A stretch of DNA of 59,907 bases from Thermoanaerobaculia bacterium (GTDB lineage Bacteria > Acidobacteriota > Thermoanaerobaculia > Multivoradales > J023): contig JALCBJ010000039.1 of assembly GCA_028066595.1 (NCBI GenBank), positions 1 through 59,907 on the forward strand. Direction: 5' to 3'. The notes below the pieces were generated by a model, which worked only from the letters and a program-made list of their open reading frames with translations, searched no databases and had not been told where the DNA came from. Below, piece by piece: positions 1-9,668 of the stretch. The translations under genes were made by a program, and so were the position numbers. Position 1 is the stretch's first letter. Each line of letters opens with the position of its first letter.

Positions 1-19
1 CTTGGAGCACTCGATCCAG

Positions 20-535
20 CTATCGGCCCAGGCTCCAAAAGAGCACGATCGATTCGGAACCGGGGTTGAAATCGTGGATACTGGCGTTCGAAAGATGGTA
101 GACCGAAACGCCTACCCGCGAGCCGCTGTCGAGTCGGTAGGCCAGGTCGAATGCCGAGCGGAACTGGAGCGTGCCCCCCAAGTTCTTGCCGTCGCCCTGC
201 TCGTACGCAGTGACCGCGAAGGCCAGGGAGGGTATCCACCGACCACCCTTCGTGGGAATGTCCCAGCGAAGACCGACATGCCCCCAATAGCCCTCGTCGG
301 CCGTGGCGGAAACACCCACCGTCGGTTTCAACTCGAGGCGAAACAGCTCGAACGGTTGCCAGCGGTATTCGATGCCGAATTCCGCCGTCTCCTGGAACTT
401 GGCGAAGTCGAACACGCCGAGGCTGAATGCCCAGCCGGAGGCCGGGTCGCTCTCGTCGAGGGCCGTTACCGGCGAGGCGAGGCAGAGGCAGATCGCGGCA
501 AGAAGAACGAAGGGAAACGATCGATGGCTCCACAT
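20..535 (-). CDS. PagL-like lipid A 3-O-deacylase / acyloxyacyl hydrolase
   Basis: Predicted 171-residue outer-membrane barrel enzyme that would remove the 3-O-linked acyl chain from lipid A. The chosen ATG at 535 gives an immediate signal peptide (MWSHRSF then a hydrophobic run ending ASPVTA); the frame stays open upstream to 658 but that extension carries no signal. The body alternates aromatic and polar residues as expected of beta strands. Near the C-terminus the motif HLSN...NPGSE supplies His147, Ser149 and Glu161, with the same spacing (2 and 14) as the PagL catalytic triad, and the chain ends in an aromatic-rich strand. Length matches the family (about 150-190). The upstream Shine-Dalgarno is weak. 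It lies 135 bp downstream of the gamma-glutamyltransferase gene on the same strand and may share its transcript. Family assignment is by motif and spacing only. Confidence 0.75.
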   Translation of the reverse strand: MWSHRSFPFVLLAAICLCLASPVTALDESDPASGWAFSLGVFDFAKFQETAEFGIEYRWQPFELFRLELKPTVGVSATADEGYWGHVGLRWDIPTKGGRWIPSLAFAVTAYEQGDGKNLGGTLQFRSAFDLAYRLDSGSRVGVSVYHLSNASIHDFNPGSESIVLFWSLGR

Positions 536-670
536 GGCCGCCAGAGCATAGCCACCGGCGGACCGCGGAGCAATGACCGATTCGCGGGCGGGAACTGAGT
601 CGACTCGGCCCTGGAGTCGGGGGATGGCCGTGAGGTAGGTCTCAAGCGGCCCCAACAAAGGCGTGTCGCA

Positions 671-2500
671 TCAATACCCTGCCGCCTGGCCGTCCTTGCG
701 CGACTCCGAGGCGCCGTAATAGACGTTTCCGTCCCACAGGATCGCTTGGTAGCCACCGAAGCTGCCAACGTTGACGCCCAGCCGGTGACCCATCTTCACC
801 AGCTCACGATGTGTTTCGTAAGGGAAGCCGGTCTCGAGATAGACCGTACCGCCGTCGGTCATGACATGTCCGGTCGGTTGGCTCGAACCGCTGTGCAAGA
901 TGCGAGGAGCGTCGCCTGCCTCTTGCAGGTTCATTCCGAAATCGATCATGTTGACGATGATCTGGGCCTGTCCTTGAGGCTGCGTGGCTCCGCCCATGAC
1001 TCCGAAACTCATGTAAGGCTTGCCGTCCTTCGTGACGAAACCGGGGATGATGGTGTGGAAAGGCCGTTTGTGCGGCGCGTAGACGTTTCGGTGCCCGGGC
1101 TCGAGGCTGAAGAGCTCGCCGCGGTCTTGGAGGATGAAGCCGAGATCACCCGGGGTCATGCCCGATCCCATGCCTCGATAGTTCGACTGGATGAGAGACA
1201 CCATGTTCCCATCCTTGTCCGCAGTGGAGAGGTAAATCGTGTCCCCCTCTTCGAGCGCCGGATTGCCCGCTTCGACGCTGTCCTGTGATCGCTTCATATC
1301 GATGAGCCGGGCGCGCTTGCTCGCATAATCTTTGGAGATCAGCTGGGCTACCGGAATATCGGAGAAATCCATGTCTGCGTAGTACTCGGCCCGATCCTCG
1401 AAGACGAGCTTCTTCGCCTCTACGAAGGCGTGAACGTGCTCTACCGAGCCAAAGCCGTAGGACGCCAGGTCGTGCTGCTCCAGAATATTGAGGAGCTGAA
1501 GAACGGCGATGCCCTGGCCGTTGGGTGGCAGCTGCCATACGTCGTAGCCTCGGTAGTTGGTCGAGACGGGTTCGACCCAGGTAGACGTGTGGTCCTGCAT
1601 GTCGCGCAGCGTCAGGAAACCACCGTTGGCCTGTAGATAGTCGACCATCTCCTTCGCGATTTCGCCTTGGTAGAAGGCATCGCGACCGTGCGTCGCGAGC
1701 GTGCGGAGCGTCTTCCCCAGCCTAGGGTTGCGAAACATCTCCCCCTTGCGCGGCGCACGTCCGTCGATGGTGAACGTCTCGTTGAATCCTGGGTACTCGG
1801 ACAACCGAGGAACGCTGCGCCGCCAGTAGTAGGCGATCAGCTCACTGACCGGGAATCCGTGTTCCGCATAGTCGATGGCTGGGGCGAGGATCTCCGACAT
1901 CGGCAATCGCCCGAACTTGCCGTGCAGAGAAAACCATCCGTCGACGCAGCCGGGCACGCTGACGGGCAGAGGCCCGTAGGCTGGGATCGACTCGTAACCG
2001 TTTTCCAGGAAGTACTCGAGAGAGAGATCGTAGGGTGAGCGGCCGCTGGCGTTCAGACCGTAGAGCTTCTGGGTCTCAGCGTCCCAGACGATGGCGTACA
2101 GGTCACCGCCGATGCCATTGCCCGTGGGCTCCACCAAGCCTAGCAATGCGTTGGCCGCGATGGCCGCATCGACGGCGGAGCCGCCCTTCTTCAGAATGTC
2201 GAGTGCCGCTTGGGTCGCCAGGGGTTGACTGGTGGCAGCCATCCCGTGAGGTGCGATGACTTCCGAACGGGTGGCGAAGTTGTGGCCGGTGATGCGGTCT
2301 GCAGCGGGGAGAACGGCGGCTTGTCCGAAGGTGAGAGACAGGAACAGGATCGCAAAGGGGCGGGACGGGGGGAGGTATGCGAGCAGATACACGGTGGCTC
2401 CTGGTGGTCCGGGTTTGAAATAGGCGGCGTCTGGCGTGGATTCGCGGGCGGGCGACGCGTGGATCGCTGGATCGGCCTGCATGAAGTATAGGGCCGACAT
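671..2500 (-). CDS. ggt: Gamma-glutamyltransferase (Ntn hydrolase)
   Basis: 609-residue precursor of a gamma-glutamyltranspeptidase, which cleaves gamma-glutamyl amides such as glutathione in the periplasm after self-processing into large and small subunits. An N-terminal hydrophobic stretch (about residues 37-60) is a plausible signal or anchor. The large-subunit signatures are clear (AVDAAIAANALLGLVEPTGNGIGGD). The processing site is GDTIYLS with the nucleophile Thr421; family members usually read GDT-x-H-x-S, so this is a slightly divergent version. Downstream motifs GSGMTP and SFGVMGG belong to the small subunit. Length is typical (550-600). The start is uncertain: Met1 or Met7 are both possible and the real signal may begin further in. 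It diverges from the kinase gene at 2531 with only 30 bp between starts. Confidence 0.9.
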   Translation of the reverse strand: MSALYFMQADPAIHASPARESTPDAAYFKPGPPGATVYLLAYLPPSRPFAILFLSLTFGQAAVLPAADRITGHNFATRSEVIAPHGMAATSQPLATQAALDILKKGGSAVDAAIAANALLGLVEPTGNGIGGDLYAIVWDAETQKLYGLNASGRSPYDLSLEYFLENGYESIPAYGPLPVSVPGCVDGWFSLHGKFGRLPMSEILAPAIDYAEHGFPVSELIAYYWRRSVPRLSEYPGFNETFTIDGRAPRKGEMFRNPRLGKTLRTLATHGRDAFYQGEIAKEMVDYLQANGGFLTLRDMQDHTSTWVEPVSTNYRGYDVWQLPPNGQGIAVLQLLNILEQHDLASYGFGSVEHVHAFVEAKKLVFEDRAEYYADMDFSDIPVAQLISKDYASKRARLIDMKRSQDSVEAGNPALEEGDTIYLSTADKDGNMVSLIQSNYRGMGSGMTPGDLGFILQDRGELFSLEPGHRNVYAPHKRPFHTIIPGFVTKDGKPYMSFGVMGGATQPQGQAQIIVNMIDFGMNLQEAGDAPRILHSGSSQPTGHVMTDGGTVYLETGFPYETHRELVKMGHRLGVNVGSFGGYQAILWDGNVYYGASESRKDGQAAGY

Positions 2501-2530
2501 CAGCGGAATCGTCGGTAGAATCCAGGTGCG

Positions 2531-3886
2531 ATGGCATCAGACCCACCTCGCTCGACCACGGCAGATCCGTCGGCAGCTGCCGACCGGTCGATGCGTGCCG
2601 ATCGCATCCTAGATGGTGCCCTCGATCTGCCGCCCGCCCAGCGATCGGCCTATGTGGCGCGCGAGTGTGCCGACGATCTGGAGCTGCGCCGACTCGTGTC
2701 CAGGCTCTTGAGATTTGCCGATGGCGCCTCCGGCGGAGACGATCTGCTCGCACCCGCCGGAGCGCTGAAGGGTCCGCTGGGCGGTGAGCTGGACCAAGAC
2801 CTGTCCGGTGACATCCCGGTGGTGACGCCCGCCCGCCTCGACAGGATCGGACCTTACGACATCCTCTGTGAGATCGGCCGCGGCGGCACGGCCGTGGTGT
2901 TTCTGGGGCGCTCCAAGACCGGCCAGGAGGTGGCGGTGAAGCTGCTGCGGCCAGGCAGCGCATCCAGCGACTTTCTCGACCGTTTCGTTCAGGAACGAAA
3001 GATCCTGTCGAAGCTCGGCGAGCATCCGCACATCGCTCAGCTACTCGACATCGGCAGCGATACCAAGGGCCGTCCCTATTTCGTGCTCGAGTACATCGAG
3101 GGTCGCCCCGTAGACGTCTACTGCGATGAAGAGCGGCTCGATCTGGCATCGAGAATGCAGCTCTTCGTCAAGGTGGCTCGTGCGGTGGAGCACGCCCACG
3201 GCCATCAGGTGATCCACCGGGACGTCAAGCCGTCGAACGTCTTGGTGCGGGCCGGCGGCGAACCGAAGCTACTGGATTTCGGAATCTCCAAGATGATCGA
3301 TCCCGAGGCCAGTCAGGTGCCACTCACCCGCTCGGGTACCCAGCTCATGACCCCAGCCTACGCAACCCCGGAGCAGATGTTCGGCCACCCGCCGGAGCGC
3401 GCAACCGACGTCTACCAGCTGGGTCTCCTGCTGTACATCTTGGCGTGTGGGCGGTTCCCTTACCGCCTTCTCAAGACACCTGCAGCGGTGGCTGGCGCCA
3501 TCGTGAAATCTCCTCCCCGTCCTCTGATCGAAGCGTTGCACGAGCCGGACGAGGGACTGGCCATCCCGGCGTCCGGCGGTTTGCCCCCGGAAGTGCTTGC
3601 CGACCGCCGCGGTACGACGGTCGAGGAGTTGGAGCTTCAGTTGAGCGGGGGGCTCGAGCGGATCGCCTTCAAGGCCCTGGCCAAATATCCCCGAAAACGC
3701 TACGCGAGCGTCGGTGACCTGGTCGCGGACCTTGACTGTCTTCAGCGCGGTGAGTCGGTATCGGCACCCTCGACGGGAGTGCCACGGCAGGAAGGCCGTG
3801 ACGGGAAGCGGAGCTCGCCGTCCGGTGCCTTCGAAAGACTCGGCCAGAAGCTTCGGAGCTTCTTGCGCGAACGCGATTCAGATTGA
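2531..3886 (+). CDS. Hanks-type Ser/Thr protein kinase, soluble
   Basis: 451-residue eukaryotic-type protein kinase. The first ~110 residues are the helical N-terminal region often seen in acidobacterial and planctomycete kinases (DRILDGALDLPPAQRSAYV). The catalytic domain follows: glycine loop GRGGTAVVF, catalytic Lys137 in VAVKLL, HRDVKPSN with catalytic Asp231, and DFG with Asp249, then an APE-like motif ATPEQ. All catalytic residues are present, so it should be active. About 40 low-complexity, Ser/Gly/Arg-rich residues close the protein; I see no transmembrane segment and no sensor domain, so it is probably cytosolic. The ATG at 2531 is preceded by AGGTG. It ends 4 bp before the convergent rodA stop. 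Substrates cannot be inferred; proximity to the RodA/PBP2 pair is suggestive only. Confidence 0.92.
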   Translation: MASDPPRSTTADPSAAADRSMRADRILDGALDLPPAQRSAYVARECADDLELRRLVSRLLRFADGASGGDDLLAPAGALKGPLGGELDQDLSGDIPVVTPARLDRIGPYDILCEIGRGGTAVVFLGRSKTGQEVAVKLLRPGSASSDFLDRFVQERKILSKLGEHPHIAQLLDIGSDTKGRPYFVLEYIEGRPVDVYCDEERLDLASRMQLFVKVARAVEHAHGHQVIHRDVKPSNVLVRAGGEPKLLDFGISKMIDPEASQVPLTRSGTQLMTPAYATPEQMFGHPPERATDVYQLGLLLYILACGRFPYRLLKTPAAVAGAIVKSPPRPLIEALHEPDEGLAIPASGGLPPEVLADRRGTTVEELELQLSGGLERIAFKALAKYPRKRYASVGDLVADLDCLQRGESVSAPSTGVPRQEGRDGKRSSPSGAFERLGQKLRSFLRERDSD

Positions 3887-3890
3887 TCTG

Positions 3891-5033
3891 TCAGCGGTTG
3901 ACGTAACGACGATAGTCGACGTTCAGAATCAGTCCCACCGCGAGAAAGTTCGCCAACATGAACGATCCTCCGTAGGAGAGGAATGGCAGCGGGATGCCCG
4001 TGATCGGTACGAATCCGATCACCATGCCGGTGTTGTAGAGCACGTGGAAGGCAATCACCGAGACGAGGCCGGTCACGAGCAGGACGCCGCCTCGATCACG
4101 GCTACGAGCGGCGATAGCTGCCGCCCCGCTAAGGAAGACACCGTAGAGGCCCAGCACGAGGAGAACACCGAAGAACCCTTGCTCCTCGGCCAGAACCGCC
4201 ATCACGAAATCAGTATGGCGGGCGGGTAGGAAGCGCAGTTGACTCTGGGTTCCCTGGAGGTAGCCGCGCCCGGTCCACATGCCCGATCCGACCGCGATCT
4301 TCGACTGGCGGACCTGGTAACCATCACCGAGCGGGTCGGCGTCCGGTGACAGATAGCTCATGACCCGCGCCTTCTGGAAGTCGTGAAGTGCGAACTGCCA
4401 GAGACCGGCGACCAGCACCAGGCCGAGCAAGCCCATGACGAGCACGTGTTTCCAGCGCACCCCTGCTACAACGACCATGCCGGCCAGCATGGGCAAGAAC
4501 ATCGAGGCGCTGCCCATGTCGCGTTGGAGAGCGACCAAAGTCACGGGCAGTGCGACCACGAAGCATGCGGCGAGGATCTCTCGCAATTGCAACTGCGGAC
4601 GATAGACGCGTGCCAACAGACGCGCGAGCAGAAGAGCTGTCGCGACCTTCACCAGCTCCGTCGGTTGGCCACCCACGGTACCCGAGGAGATCCAGCTTCG
4701 AGCTCCACCCCTCTCCTTTCCGAAAAAGAGAATCAGGACCAACACCACCAGGCCGACGGTGTAGAAGATCGGAGCCAGATCGATGAGCTTGCGATAGTCG
4801 AAGGCCAGGGCCAGAGCACAGATCACCAGCCCCAGAAAGATCCAGGCACTTTGGCGGGCGACGAAGCCCGAGCCCAGCTCGGAAGTTGCCGAGTTCACCG
4901 TGAAAACGCCCACCAACGCCAGAGCCAGGGCAGCCGCCAGCGACCCCCAGTGAACGGTACCCAGCCGTTTGACGAGGGACGGCTCGTCAGCCCGGTGGAT
5001 GATCCTCGAGATCGGCTTCGAAATACTTCTCAT
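3891..5033 (-). CDS. rodA: Rod-shape peptidoglycan glycosyltransferase RodA (SEDS)
   Basis: 380-residue multi-pass SEDS protein that polymerises lipid II into glycan strands in the elongasome together with PBP2. About ten hydrophobic helices are visible; the family's conserved blocks are present, such as GGARSWI near the start, QSKIAVGSG-W-GRG in the large loop, HTDFVMAVLAEEQGF (containing the conserved Asp and Glu), and the C-terminal TGIPLPFLSYGGS. The frame is open far upstream but that is the antisense of nothing coding in frame; the first sensible start is the ATG at 5033 (MRSISKP), which overlaps the 3' end of mrdA by 47 nt. No strong Shine-Dalgarno is visible, consistent with translational coupling to mrdA. 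Length fits RodA (about 370-400). Confidence 0.93.
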   Translation of the reverse strand: MRSISKPISRIIHRADEPSLVKRLGTVHWGSLAAALALALVGVFTVNSATSELGSGFVARQSAWIFLGLVICALALAFDYRKLIDLAPIFYTVGLVVLVLILFFGKERGGARSWISSGTVGGQPTELVKVATALLLARLLARVYRPQLQLREILAACFVVALPVTLVALQRDMGSASMFLPMLAGMVVVAGVRWKHVLVMGLLGLVLVAGLWQFALHDFQKARVMSYLSPDADPLGDGYQVRQSKIAVGSGMWTGRGYLQGTQSQLRFLPARHTDFVMAVLAEEQGFFGVLLVLGLYGVFLSGAAAIAARSRDRGGVLLVTGLVSVIAFHVLYNTGMVIGFVPITGIPLPFLSYGGSFMLANFLAVGLILNVDYRRYVNR

Positions 5034-6774
5034 AGATGGGCTTGGCGAGGGGAGCCGCGACGGACGATCCGCCACCACCGTGCTCGACGAAGACGACCAC
5101 CACAAGCTGCGGGTCGTCGTAGGGTGCGAAGGAGGCGAACCAGGCATGATCGCGCTGGTCGGGGGCCAGGTCATCGTTCTTGGTCCAGGTCGCCTGCTGC
5201 ACCACCTGAGCCGTTCCAGTCTTCCCGGCCACCTCGACGCCCTCGAGGTGGACGGCACGCCCCGTGCCCTCCTTTTCGTTGACCACCGCCCACATGCCGT
5301 CGCGGATCTGGTCGAGGATCGCCGGCGCGATGTCGAGCCGCTGCGGCGCCGCGATGCGGGCAGCGGTCGAAAGATGGGGCTGCACCCAGAGACCCCGATT
5401 GGCGAAGACCGCTGTCATGGTCGCGATCTGAAGGGGAGTCACCAACAGTGGGCCCTGGCCGGTCGCGACCGAGATGGTCTCGCCCGCGTACCACGGCGTG
5501 CCGCGGCGTTCTTGACTCCATCGGCTGTCCGGCACCAAGCCACCCCGCTCACCGCTGAGGTCGATACCCGTTTTGCGGCCAAGGCCGAAGAGACGTGCGT
5601 GGCGCGCGATCTCATCGATACCGAGCCGAACACCCATCTGGTGGAAGTAGACGTTGCACGAACCCTCGATCGCCCCCCGTAGATCGACCCGTCCATGCCC
5701 GCCCCGTTTCCAGCAGCGATAGCGGTGGTCGTAGATCACGGAGTACCCACCGCAGAAAAAGCTCTCGCTAGGGTCGACTTTGCCGGTGGCCAGGGCGGCT
5801 GCCGCCATCACCAGCTTGAACACGCTGCCCGGAGGGTAGGTGTTCTGTACGACCCGGTTCTGCAGCGGGTCCTTCGGGTTCTCGATCAGATTGCGCCAGT
5901 CATCGACGGCGATTCCGCGACTGAACAGATTAGGGTCGAACGACGGAGACGAGGCCATGGCCAGCACCGCACCGCTCCTCGGATCGAGGGCCACGAGAGT
6001 ACCCACTCGATCCTGCAGCAGACGGGACGCCTCTTGCTGTAGCTCGAGATCGAGGGTGAGATTCAGACCCGTACCTGCACTGGAGGGCTCGCGATCGTAT
6101 TCCTCGATCACCTGACCCCGGCTGTCCACCACCACCACCTGCTCTCCACGGGTACCACGCAGGCGGCTCTCATAGACGCGCTCGAGACCTTTCCGTCCGA
6201 TCAGGTCCCCGGACCGAAGGTAGGACGAGTCCCGCAGCTCGTCCTCGTTGACCTCGCCGAGGTAACCCAGAAGGTGGGCGGTCTGGTGTGCGTAGCGATA
6301 GAGACGGTGCTGGCTGATGCGCACCTCGAACTCCGGGTGTTCCAACTGCACGACGGCGAAGCGAGAGACCTGCGTCAACGACAGATCTTCGGCGATCGGT
6401 ATCGGCCGGAACAGCGGGACCCGCCTCTGAGCCTCCACCTGATCCCGCAGCGCCTCTTCTGTCTCGCCCAGGAGCCGTGCCGCCAGGCGAAGGCTGGCGC
6501 CGAGGTCCGATACTCGGGTTCGGTCGAGCTCCAGGCGGTAGCTGGGTACGTTCTCTACCAACGGCGTGCCGTGGCGATCGAGGATCAACCCTCGGGGTGC
6601 TTCGATGGCCAGTTTGCGCAGCCGGTTGTGGTCGGCTCGTTCGCGATAGATCGAGCCGTCTATCACCTGCACCTGCCAGTAGCCGAAGGCAATGATCCCA
6701 AGCAGGACTAGGCCGCCCCTGTGCAGGAGCTGCATGCGGCGGGCGAGCTCGCCCCGATGCCGCTTCAGCTGCAC
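4987..6774 (-). CDS. mrdA: Peptidoglycan DD-transpeptidase PBP2
   Basis: 595-residue class B penicillin-binding protein that cross-links peptidoglycan during cell elongation, partner of RodA. It has a single N-terminal membrane helix (GLVLLGIIAFGYWQV), the PBP dimerisation region, and the transpeptidase domain with all three active-site motifs: SVFK (SxxK), SCN (SxN) and KTG. The GTG start at 6774 is tentative; an internal ATG at 6735 would still leave the membrane helix intact. The two genes form the conserved mrdA-rodA pair, but mreB, mreC and mreD are not found immediately upstream: the next gene on this strand (6843-8768) is unrelated, so the usual mre-mrd cluster is split in this genome. 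Confidence 0.94.
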   Translation of the reverse strand: MQLKRHRGELARRMQLLHRGGLVLLGIIAFGYWQVQVIDGSIYRERADHNRLRKLAIEAPRGLILDRHGTPLVENVPSYRLELDRTRVSDLGASLRLAARLLGETEEALRDQVEAQRRVPLFRPIPIAEDLSLTQVSRFAVVQLEHPEFEVRISQHRLYRYAHQTAHLLGYLGEVNEDELRDSSYLRSGDLIGRKGLERVYESRLRGTRGEQVVVVDSRGQVIEEYDREPSSAGTGLNLTLDLELQQEASRLLQDRVGTLVALDPRSGAVLAMASSPSFDPNLFSRGIAVDDWRNLIENPKDPLQNRVVQNTYPPGSVFKLVMAAAALATGKVDPSESFFCGGYSVIYDHRYRCWKRGGHGRVDLRGAIEGSCNVYFHQMGVRLGIDEIARHARLFGLGRKTGIDLSGERGGLVPDSRWSQERRGTPWYAGETISVATGQGPLLVTPLQIATMTAVFANRGLWVQPHLSTAARIAAPQRLDIAPAILDQIRDGMWAVVNEKEGTGRAVHLEGVEVAGKTGTAQVVQQATWTKNDDLAPDQRDHAWFASFAPYDDPQLVVVVFVEHGGGGSSVAAPLAKPIYEKYFEADLEDHPPG

Positions 6775-6842
6775 GTGCGTTCGGCCCTGAGCCGCTTCTT
6801 CGCAGTTCTTCGGGTTGCTGGCGTCGTCACTACGCCCCTAGC

Positions 6843-8768
6843 CTAGCGCGAAGGTCCGTCGAGAAAATCCTCCAGCAGCTTGTCGGCCACTTTCAGGAAA
6901 TCGCGTTCAGTGATGATACCGACCAGAAGGCCGTCCTCGACCACCGGCAGACAGGCGATGCGATGTTCCTTCATCAGGCGAATGGCTTTGAGACTCGGCG
7001 TATCGGGCGCGACCGTGATGAGCTTGTCGGTCACCATCACCTCGCGTACCGCGACCGGCTTGCGGTCCTTGCTCTGATTCTGAGCCAGGTAGCGCAGCAA
7101 TTTACGATGGGTCACCAGACCGACGAGCCGGTGCTCGCCATCCTCCACCGGGACGTGGTGGATGTACTTCCAGTCCATCAGACTCGCCACCAGATCGATG
7201 ACCTCGTCTTCGGTGACCGTGAAGAGGTCGGTCGACATGAGGTTGCCTACCCGGCTGTAGTGATGTTCGCGCCCGTCGCCGTCTTCCAGAGATGCCAGTG
7301 GCCACTGGTGTACTGGCTGACCGGATTGTTGGCCCTCCATGGCTGCAGCTACCAGGCGGCTGAGGCGTTCCACCTGAGTTCCCTGCTCATCCATGGCCGC
7401 CAGAGAGTCGATGGCCCACTGCGATCCTGTTTGAAGGCTGCGAGCCCTTTCCTCGAGGACCGGAATGTAGCGATCGATCTCGTCGCTGCCGATGCCGAGA
7501 TGGCGTAGGCCGGCGGCGGCGCGGGGCAGAAGATCTTTGAGGATCAGATCCTGCGCCGTATGCTGGCCGCCATCGATCCATCGAAACTGACTCTTCATGC
7601 CGTGCCGAGCGGCAGCGAGGAAGTTCTCCTTCACCACGTCGAACGGGATCATGTCCCGTACGTCTTCCAGCTCTTCGTCGCAGGCGGCTACCAACCCGTA
7701 CCAGAACGCGGCGTTGGCCATCTCGTCCACCACGGTTGGACCGGAGGGAAGCACCCGGTTCTCTATGCGGAGATGCGGCCTGCCCTCACAAACACCGTAG
7801 CAGGCGCGATTCCACCGATAGGTGGTGCCGTTGAAGAGACGGAGCGCACCGAGGCTCGGTACCTTGCCCTGATCGAGGGCAGCCATGGCGTCCTCGTCGA
7901 TATCGGTGGTGAGGAGCAGACGAAAGTGTGAAATGTCCTCGCGGAAGATGTCGAGCACGGAATCGTCCACCCAACGATCTCCGAAGTCGACGCGCGGTCT
8001 GCTCTGACGGTGATGACATGTACCGCGTCGCGTGTCCACGGCCTGCTGGAAAAGTGCGATACGTGTTTCAGCCCATAGCCTGCGTCCGAAAAGGATCGGG
8101 GAGAACACGGCCGCCGCCAACACCGGTGCCGACACCAGCTGCGCGATGTTGTAGAGCTTGGCGAAACGGCCTGGTGAGACCTGGAAATGCACCTGGAAGC
8201 TGGTGTTGCAAGCCTCGAGCATCACGTTGTCGTGGGTGATCGACAGCTCGTCCTGACCCTTGATGTTGAAACGGAACTCGTCGCCTCGCATGCGGCGCAT
8301 CGCGTCGGCCAGTGCGTAGTACCGCGGGACCGGTGTCATGCTGTCCATCGACAGCTGCCCCTTCTCGAGGTTCGGCAGAATGCCGATCAGAGCGATCTCG
8401 GCACCTACCGAGCGTGCGCCATCTCGAGCCTTGTCGAGCAGCTGGTTCAGCTGTTCCTCCATGGCGCGCAGGCAACCCGCTTCCAGGGGAAACGGGTCGA
8501 GGTTGCATTCCATATTGAACTTCGCCAGCTCAGTGGTGAAATGAGGGTCGTCGATCGCCTCGAGAACGGCGATCGCGGTCATCGACGGACGACGGGTCTC
8601 CGCGTCGACCAGGAACATCTCCTGCTCGGCACCGACACGTTGGACGCCTCGCTCGATCTGACCCTCTCGCAACATGCGCTCCAAAGCTCGCGTGTCGTCC
8701 AGCACCTGCTGCATGAAGCGGCGCATCTGCTCCGGTTCAGTCTGGGTCTTGACGTTCGTTTCGCCCAT
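6843..8768 (-). CDS. Glutamate-cysteine-ligase-like (GCS2) protein fused to tandem CBS domains
   Basis: 641-residue two-part protein. The first ~400 residues are a GCS2/YbdK-type carboxylate-amine ligase domain: GAEQEMFLVD near residue 47, FNMECNLDP, a HxxxxFQVHFQV segment and the RIENRVLPSGPT block, all typical of the ATP-grasp-like glutamine-synthetase fold that joins glutamate to an amine. After a helical linker, the last ~140 residues hold a CBS pair (VGNLMSTDLFTV and VREVMVTDKLITV), modules that bind adenosyl nucleotides and regulate attached enzymes. The combination implies nucleotide-controlled gamma-glutamyl ligation. The gamma-glutamyltransferase at 671-2500 would be a functional counterpart, but is not adjacent. 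The exact amine substrate is unknown; calling it true glutathione-pathway gshA is not justified. ATG at 8768 is clear. Confidence 0.85.
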   Translation of the reverse strand: MGETNVKTQTEPEQMRRFMQQVLDDTRALERMLREGQIERGVQRVGAEQEMFLVDAETRRPSMTAIAVLEAIDDPHFTTELAKFNMECNLDPFPLEAGCLRAMEEQLNQLLDKARDGARSVGAEIALIGILPNLEKGQLSMDSMTPVPRYYALADAMRRMRGDEFRFNIKGQDELSITHDNVMLEACNTSFQVHFQVSPGRFAKLYNIAQLVSAPVLAAAVFSPILFGRRLWAETRIALFQQAVDTRRGTCHHRQSRPRVDFGDRWVDDSVLDIFREDISHFRLLLTTDIDEDAMAALDQGKVPSLGALRLFNGTTYRWNRACYGVCEGRPHLRIENRVLPSGPTVVDEMANAAFWYGLVAACDEELEDVRDMIPFDVVKENFLAAARHGMKSQFRWIDGGQHTAQDLILKDLLPRAAAGLRHLGIGSDEIDRYIPVLEERARSLQTGSQWAIDSLAAMDEQGTQVERLSRLVAAAMEGQQSGQPVHQWPLASLEDGDGREHHYSRVGNLMSTDLFTVTEDEVIDLVASLMDWKYIHHVPVEDGEHRLVGLVTHRKLLRYLAQNQSKDRKPVAVREVMVTDKLITVAPDTPSLKAIRLMKEHRIACLPVVEDGLLVGIITERDFLKVADKLLEDFLDGPSR

Positions 8769-8912
8769 GCGTTCTCCGGTTCCTGGTCCAGAGCGCCTTC
8801 TCCGCCGGAGAAGATCCCGCGCAGTTCATCGATCAGGCTTTGACCCGATCATACGAGACCCCCGCCGGCGCGGCGCCAGGAAATACCTTGCGACACCGGG
8901 TAGATTCGCCGA

Positions 8913-9461
8913 TCAAGAAGCGAGTGCGCGCCAAGAAAGGCGCCAGGTCGCAGTCGGCGGATCCAGACGGCGTCGACGGATCTGGCATGAAGCTCCGGAT
9001 GCCCCAGCCAGCTCTGCGAGCGCTTCGAGATGCGCGGTCTGAAGCTCGACAAAACCTTCATGACGCATCAGCGACGACTGGATCTCGATCGTCACGGTCT
9101 TGTCGTCGACCTGCTCGGTCCGGACCGAGCCGGTGTCGTGGTACAAGCGCCAGATCTTTGGAACGGTACGAAAGACCTGGGCCGGCTGCCGCCGTTGGAC
9201 GAACGCCGAGTAGGTGCCTCGGAAGTCGTGCCGCGCGCCTTCCATTCCGATCCACCTCCAGGGGCTCTCGCGCTGCGGCATGACTTCGACCAAGGCCTCG
9301 AACAACTCCACGGCGTCAGACTCCGGGTACCAGCGCGAAGGGAAGATCTTCTCCTCCAAATAGTGATGAAGCTCGGGCTTCAGCGCCTCGCGCGACGCGC
9401 CGGGTGAAGATCGGAGGGCTTTGACTGCTCCGATCAGGGCCAGTCCTTTGATCATCGCCAT
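8913..9461 (-). CDS. Conserved protein of unknown function, related to the product of 10417-11022
   Basis: 182 residues, no signal peptide or clear transmembrane helix. I do not recognise a catalytic motif. It is visibly related to the 201-residue protein encoded at 10417-11022: both have a W-Y-P motif about a third of the way in, a GTYSxFV block in the middle, and a following R-x-Y-x-x-G-S segment with beta-strand character. This layout recalls the DUF2378/TIGR02265 paralogous proteins of myxobacteria, but that placement is a guess from memory. Start is ATG at 9461 or the second Met at 9455. It lies 144 bp upstream of the GCS2-CBS gene on the same strand, so it could be co-transcribed with it. 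Confidence 0.6.
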   Translation of the reverse strand: MAMIKGLALIGAVKALRSSPGASREALKPELHHYLEEKIFPSRWYPESDAVELFEALVEVMPQRESPWRWIGMEGARHDFRGTYSAFVQRRQPAQVFRTVPKIWRLYHDTGSVRTEQVDDKTVTIEIQSSLMRHEGFVELQTAHLEALAELAGASGASCQIRRRRLDPPTATWRLSWRALAS

Positions 9462-9668
9462 ATAACCATCTCGAGAATCGGGGCCAGAAAGACGAAACAG
9501 ATCTGACTCTTATATCAGTTGATCGGCGCTGGGTCGGTCAATTCGGTCGTCGGTTCTGTTCGGCTCCATGCCGGTGGAGGCGTCGACCTTCTGTGGGGGA
9601 TCATGGAGCCCGCCAGCACGGCGGAGTTCATGCGCATACGATGTTGCTTCCCATGAGATCGTCGTACG

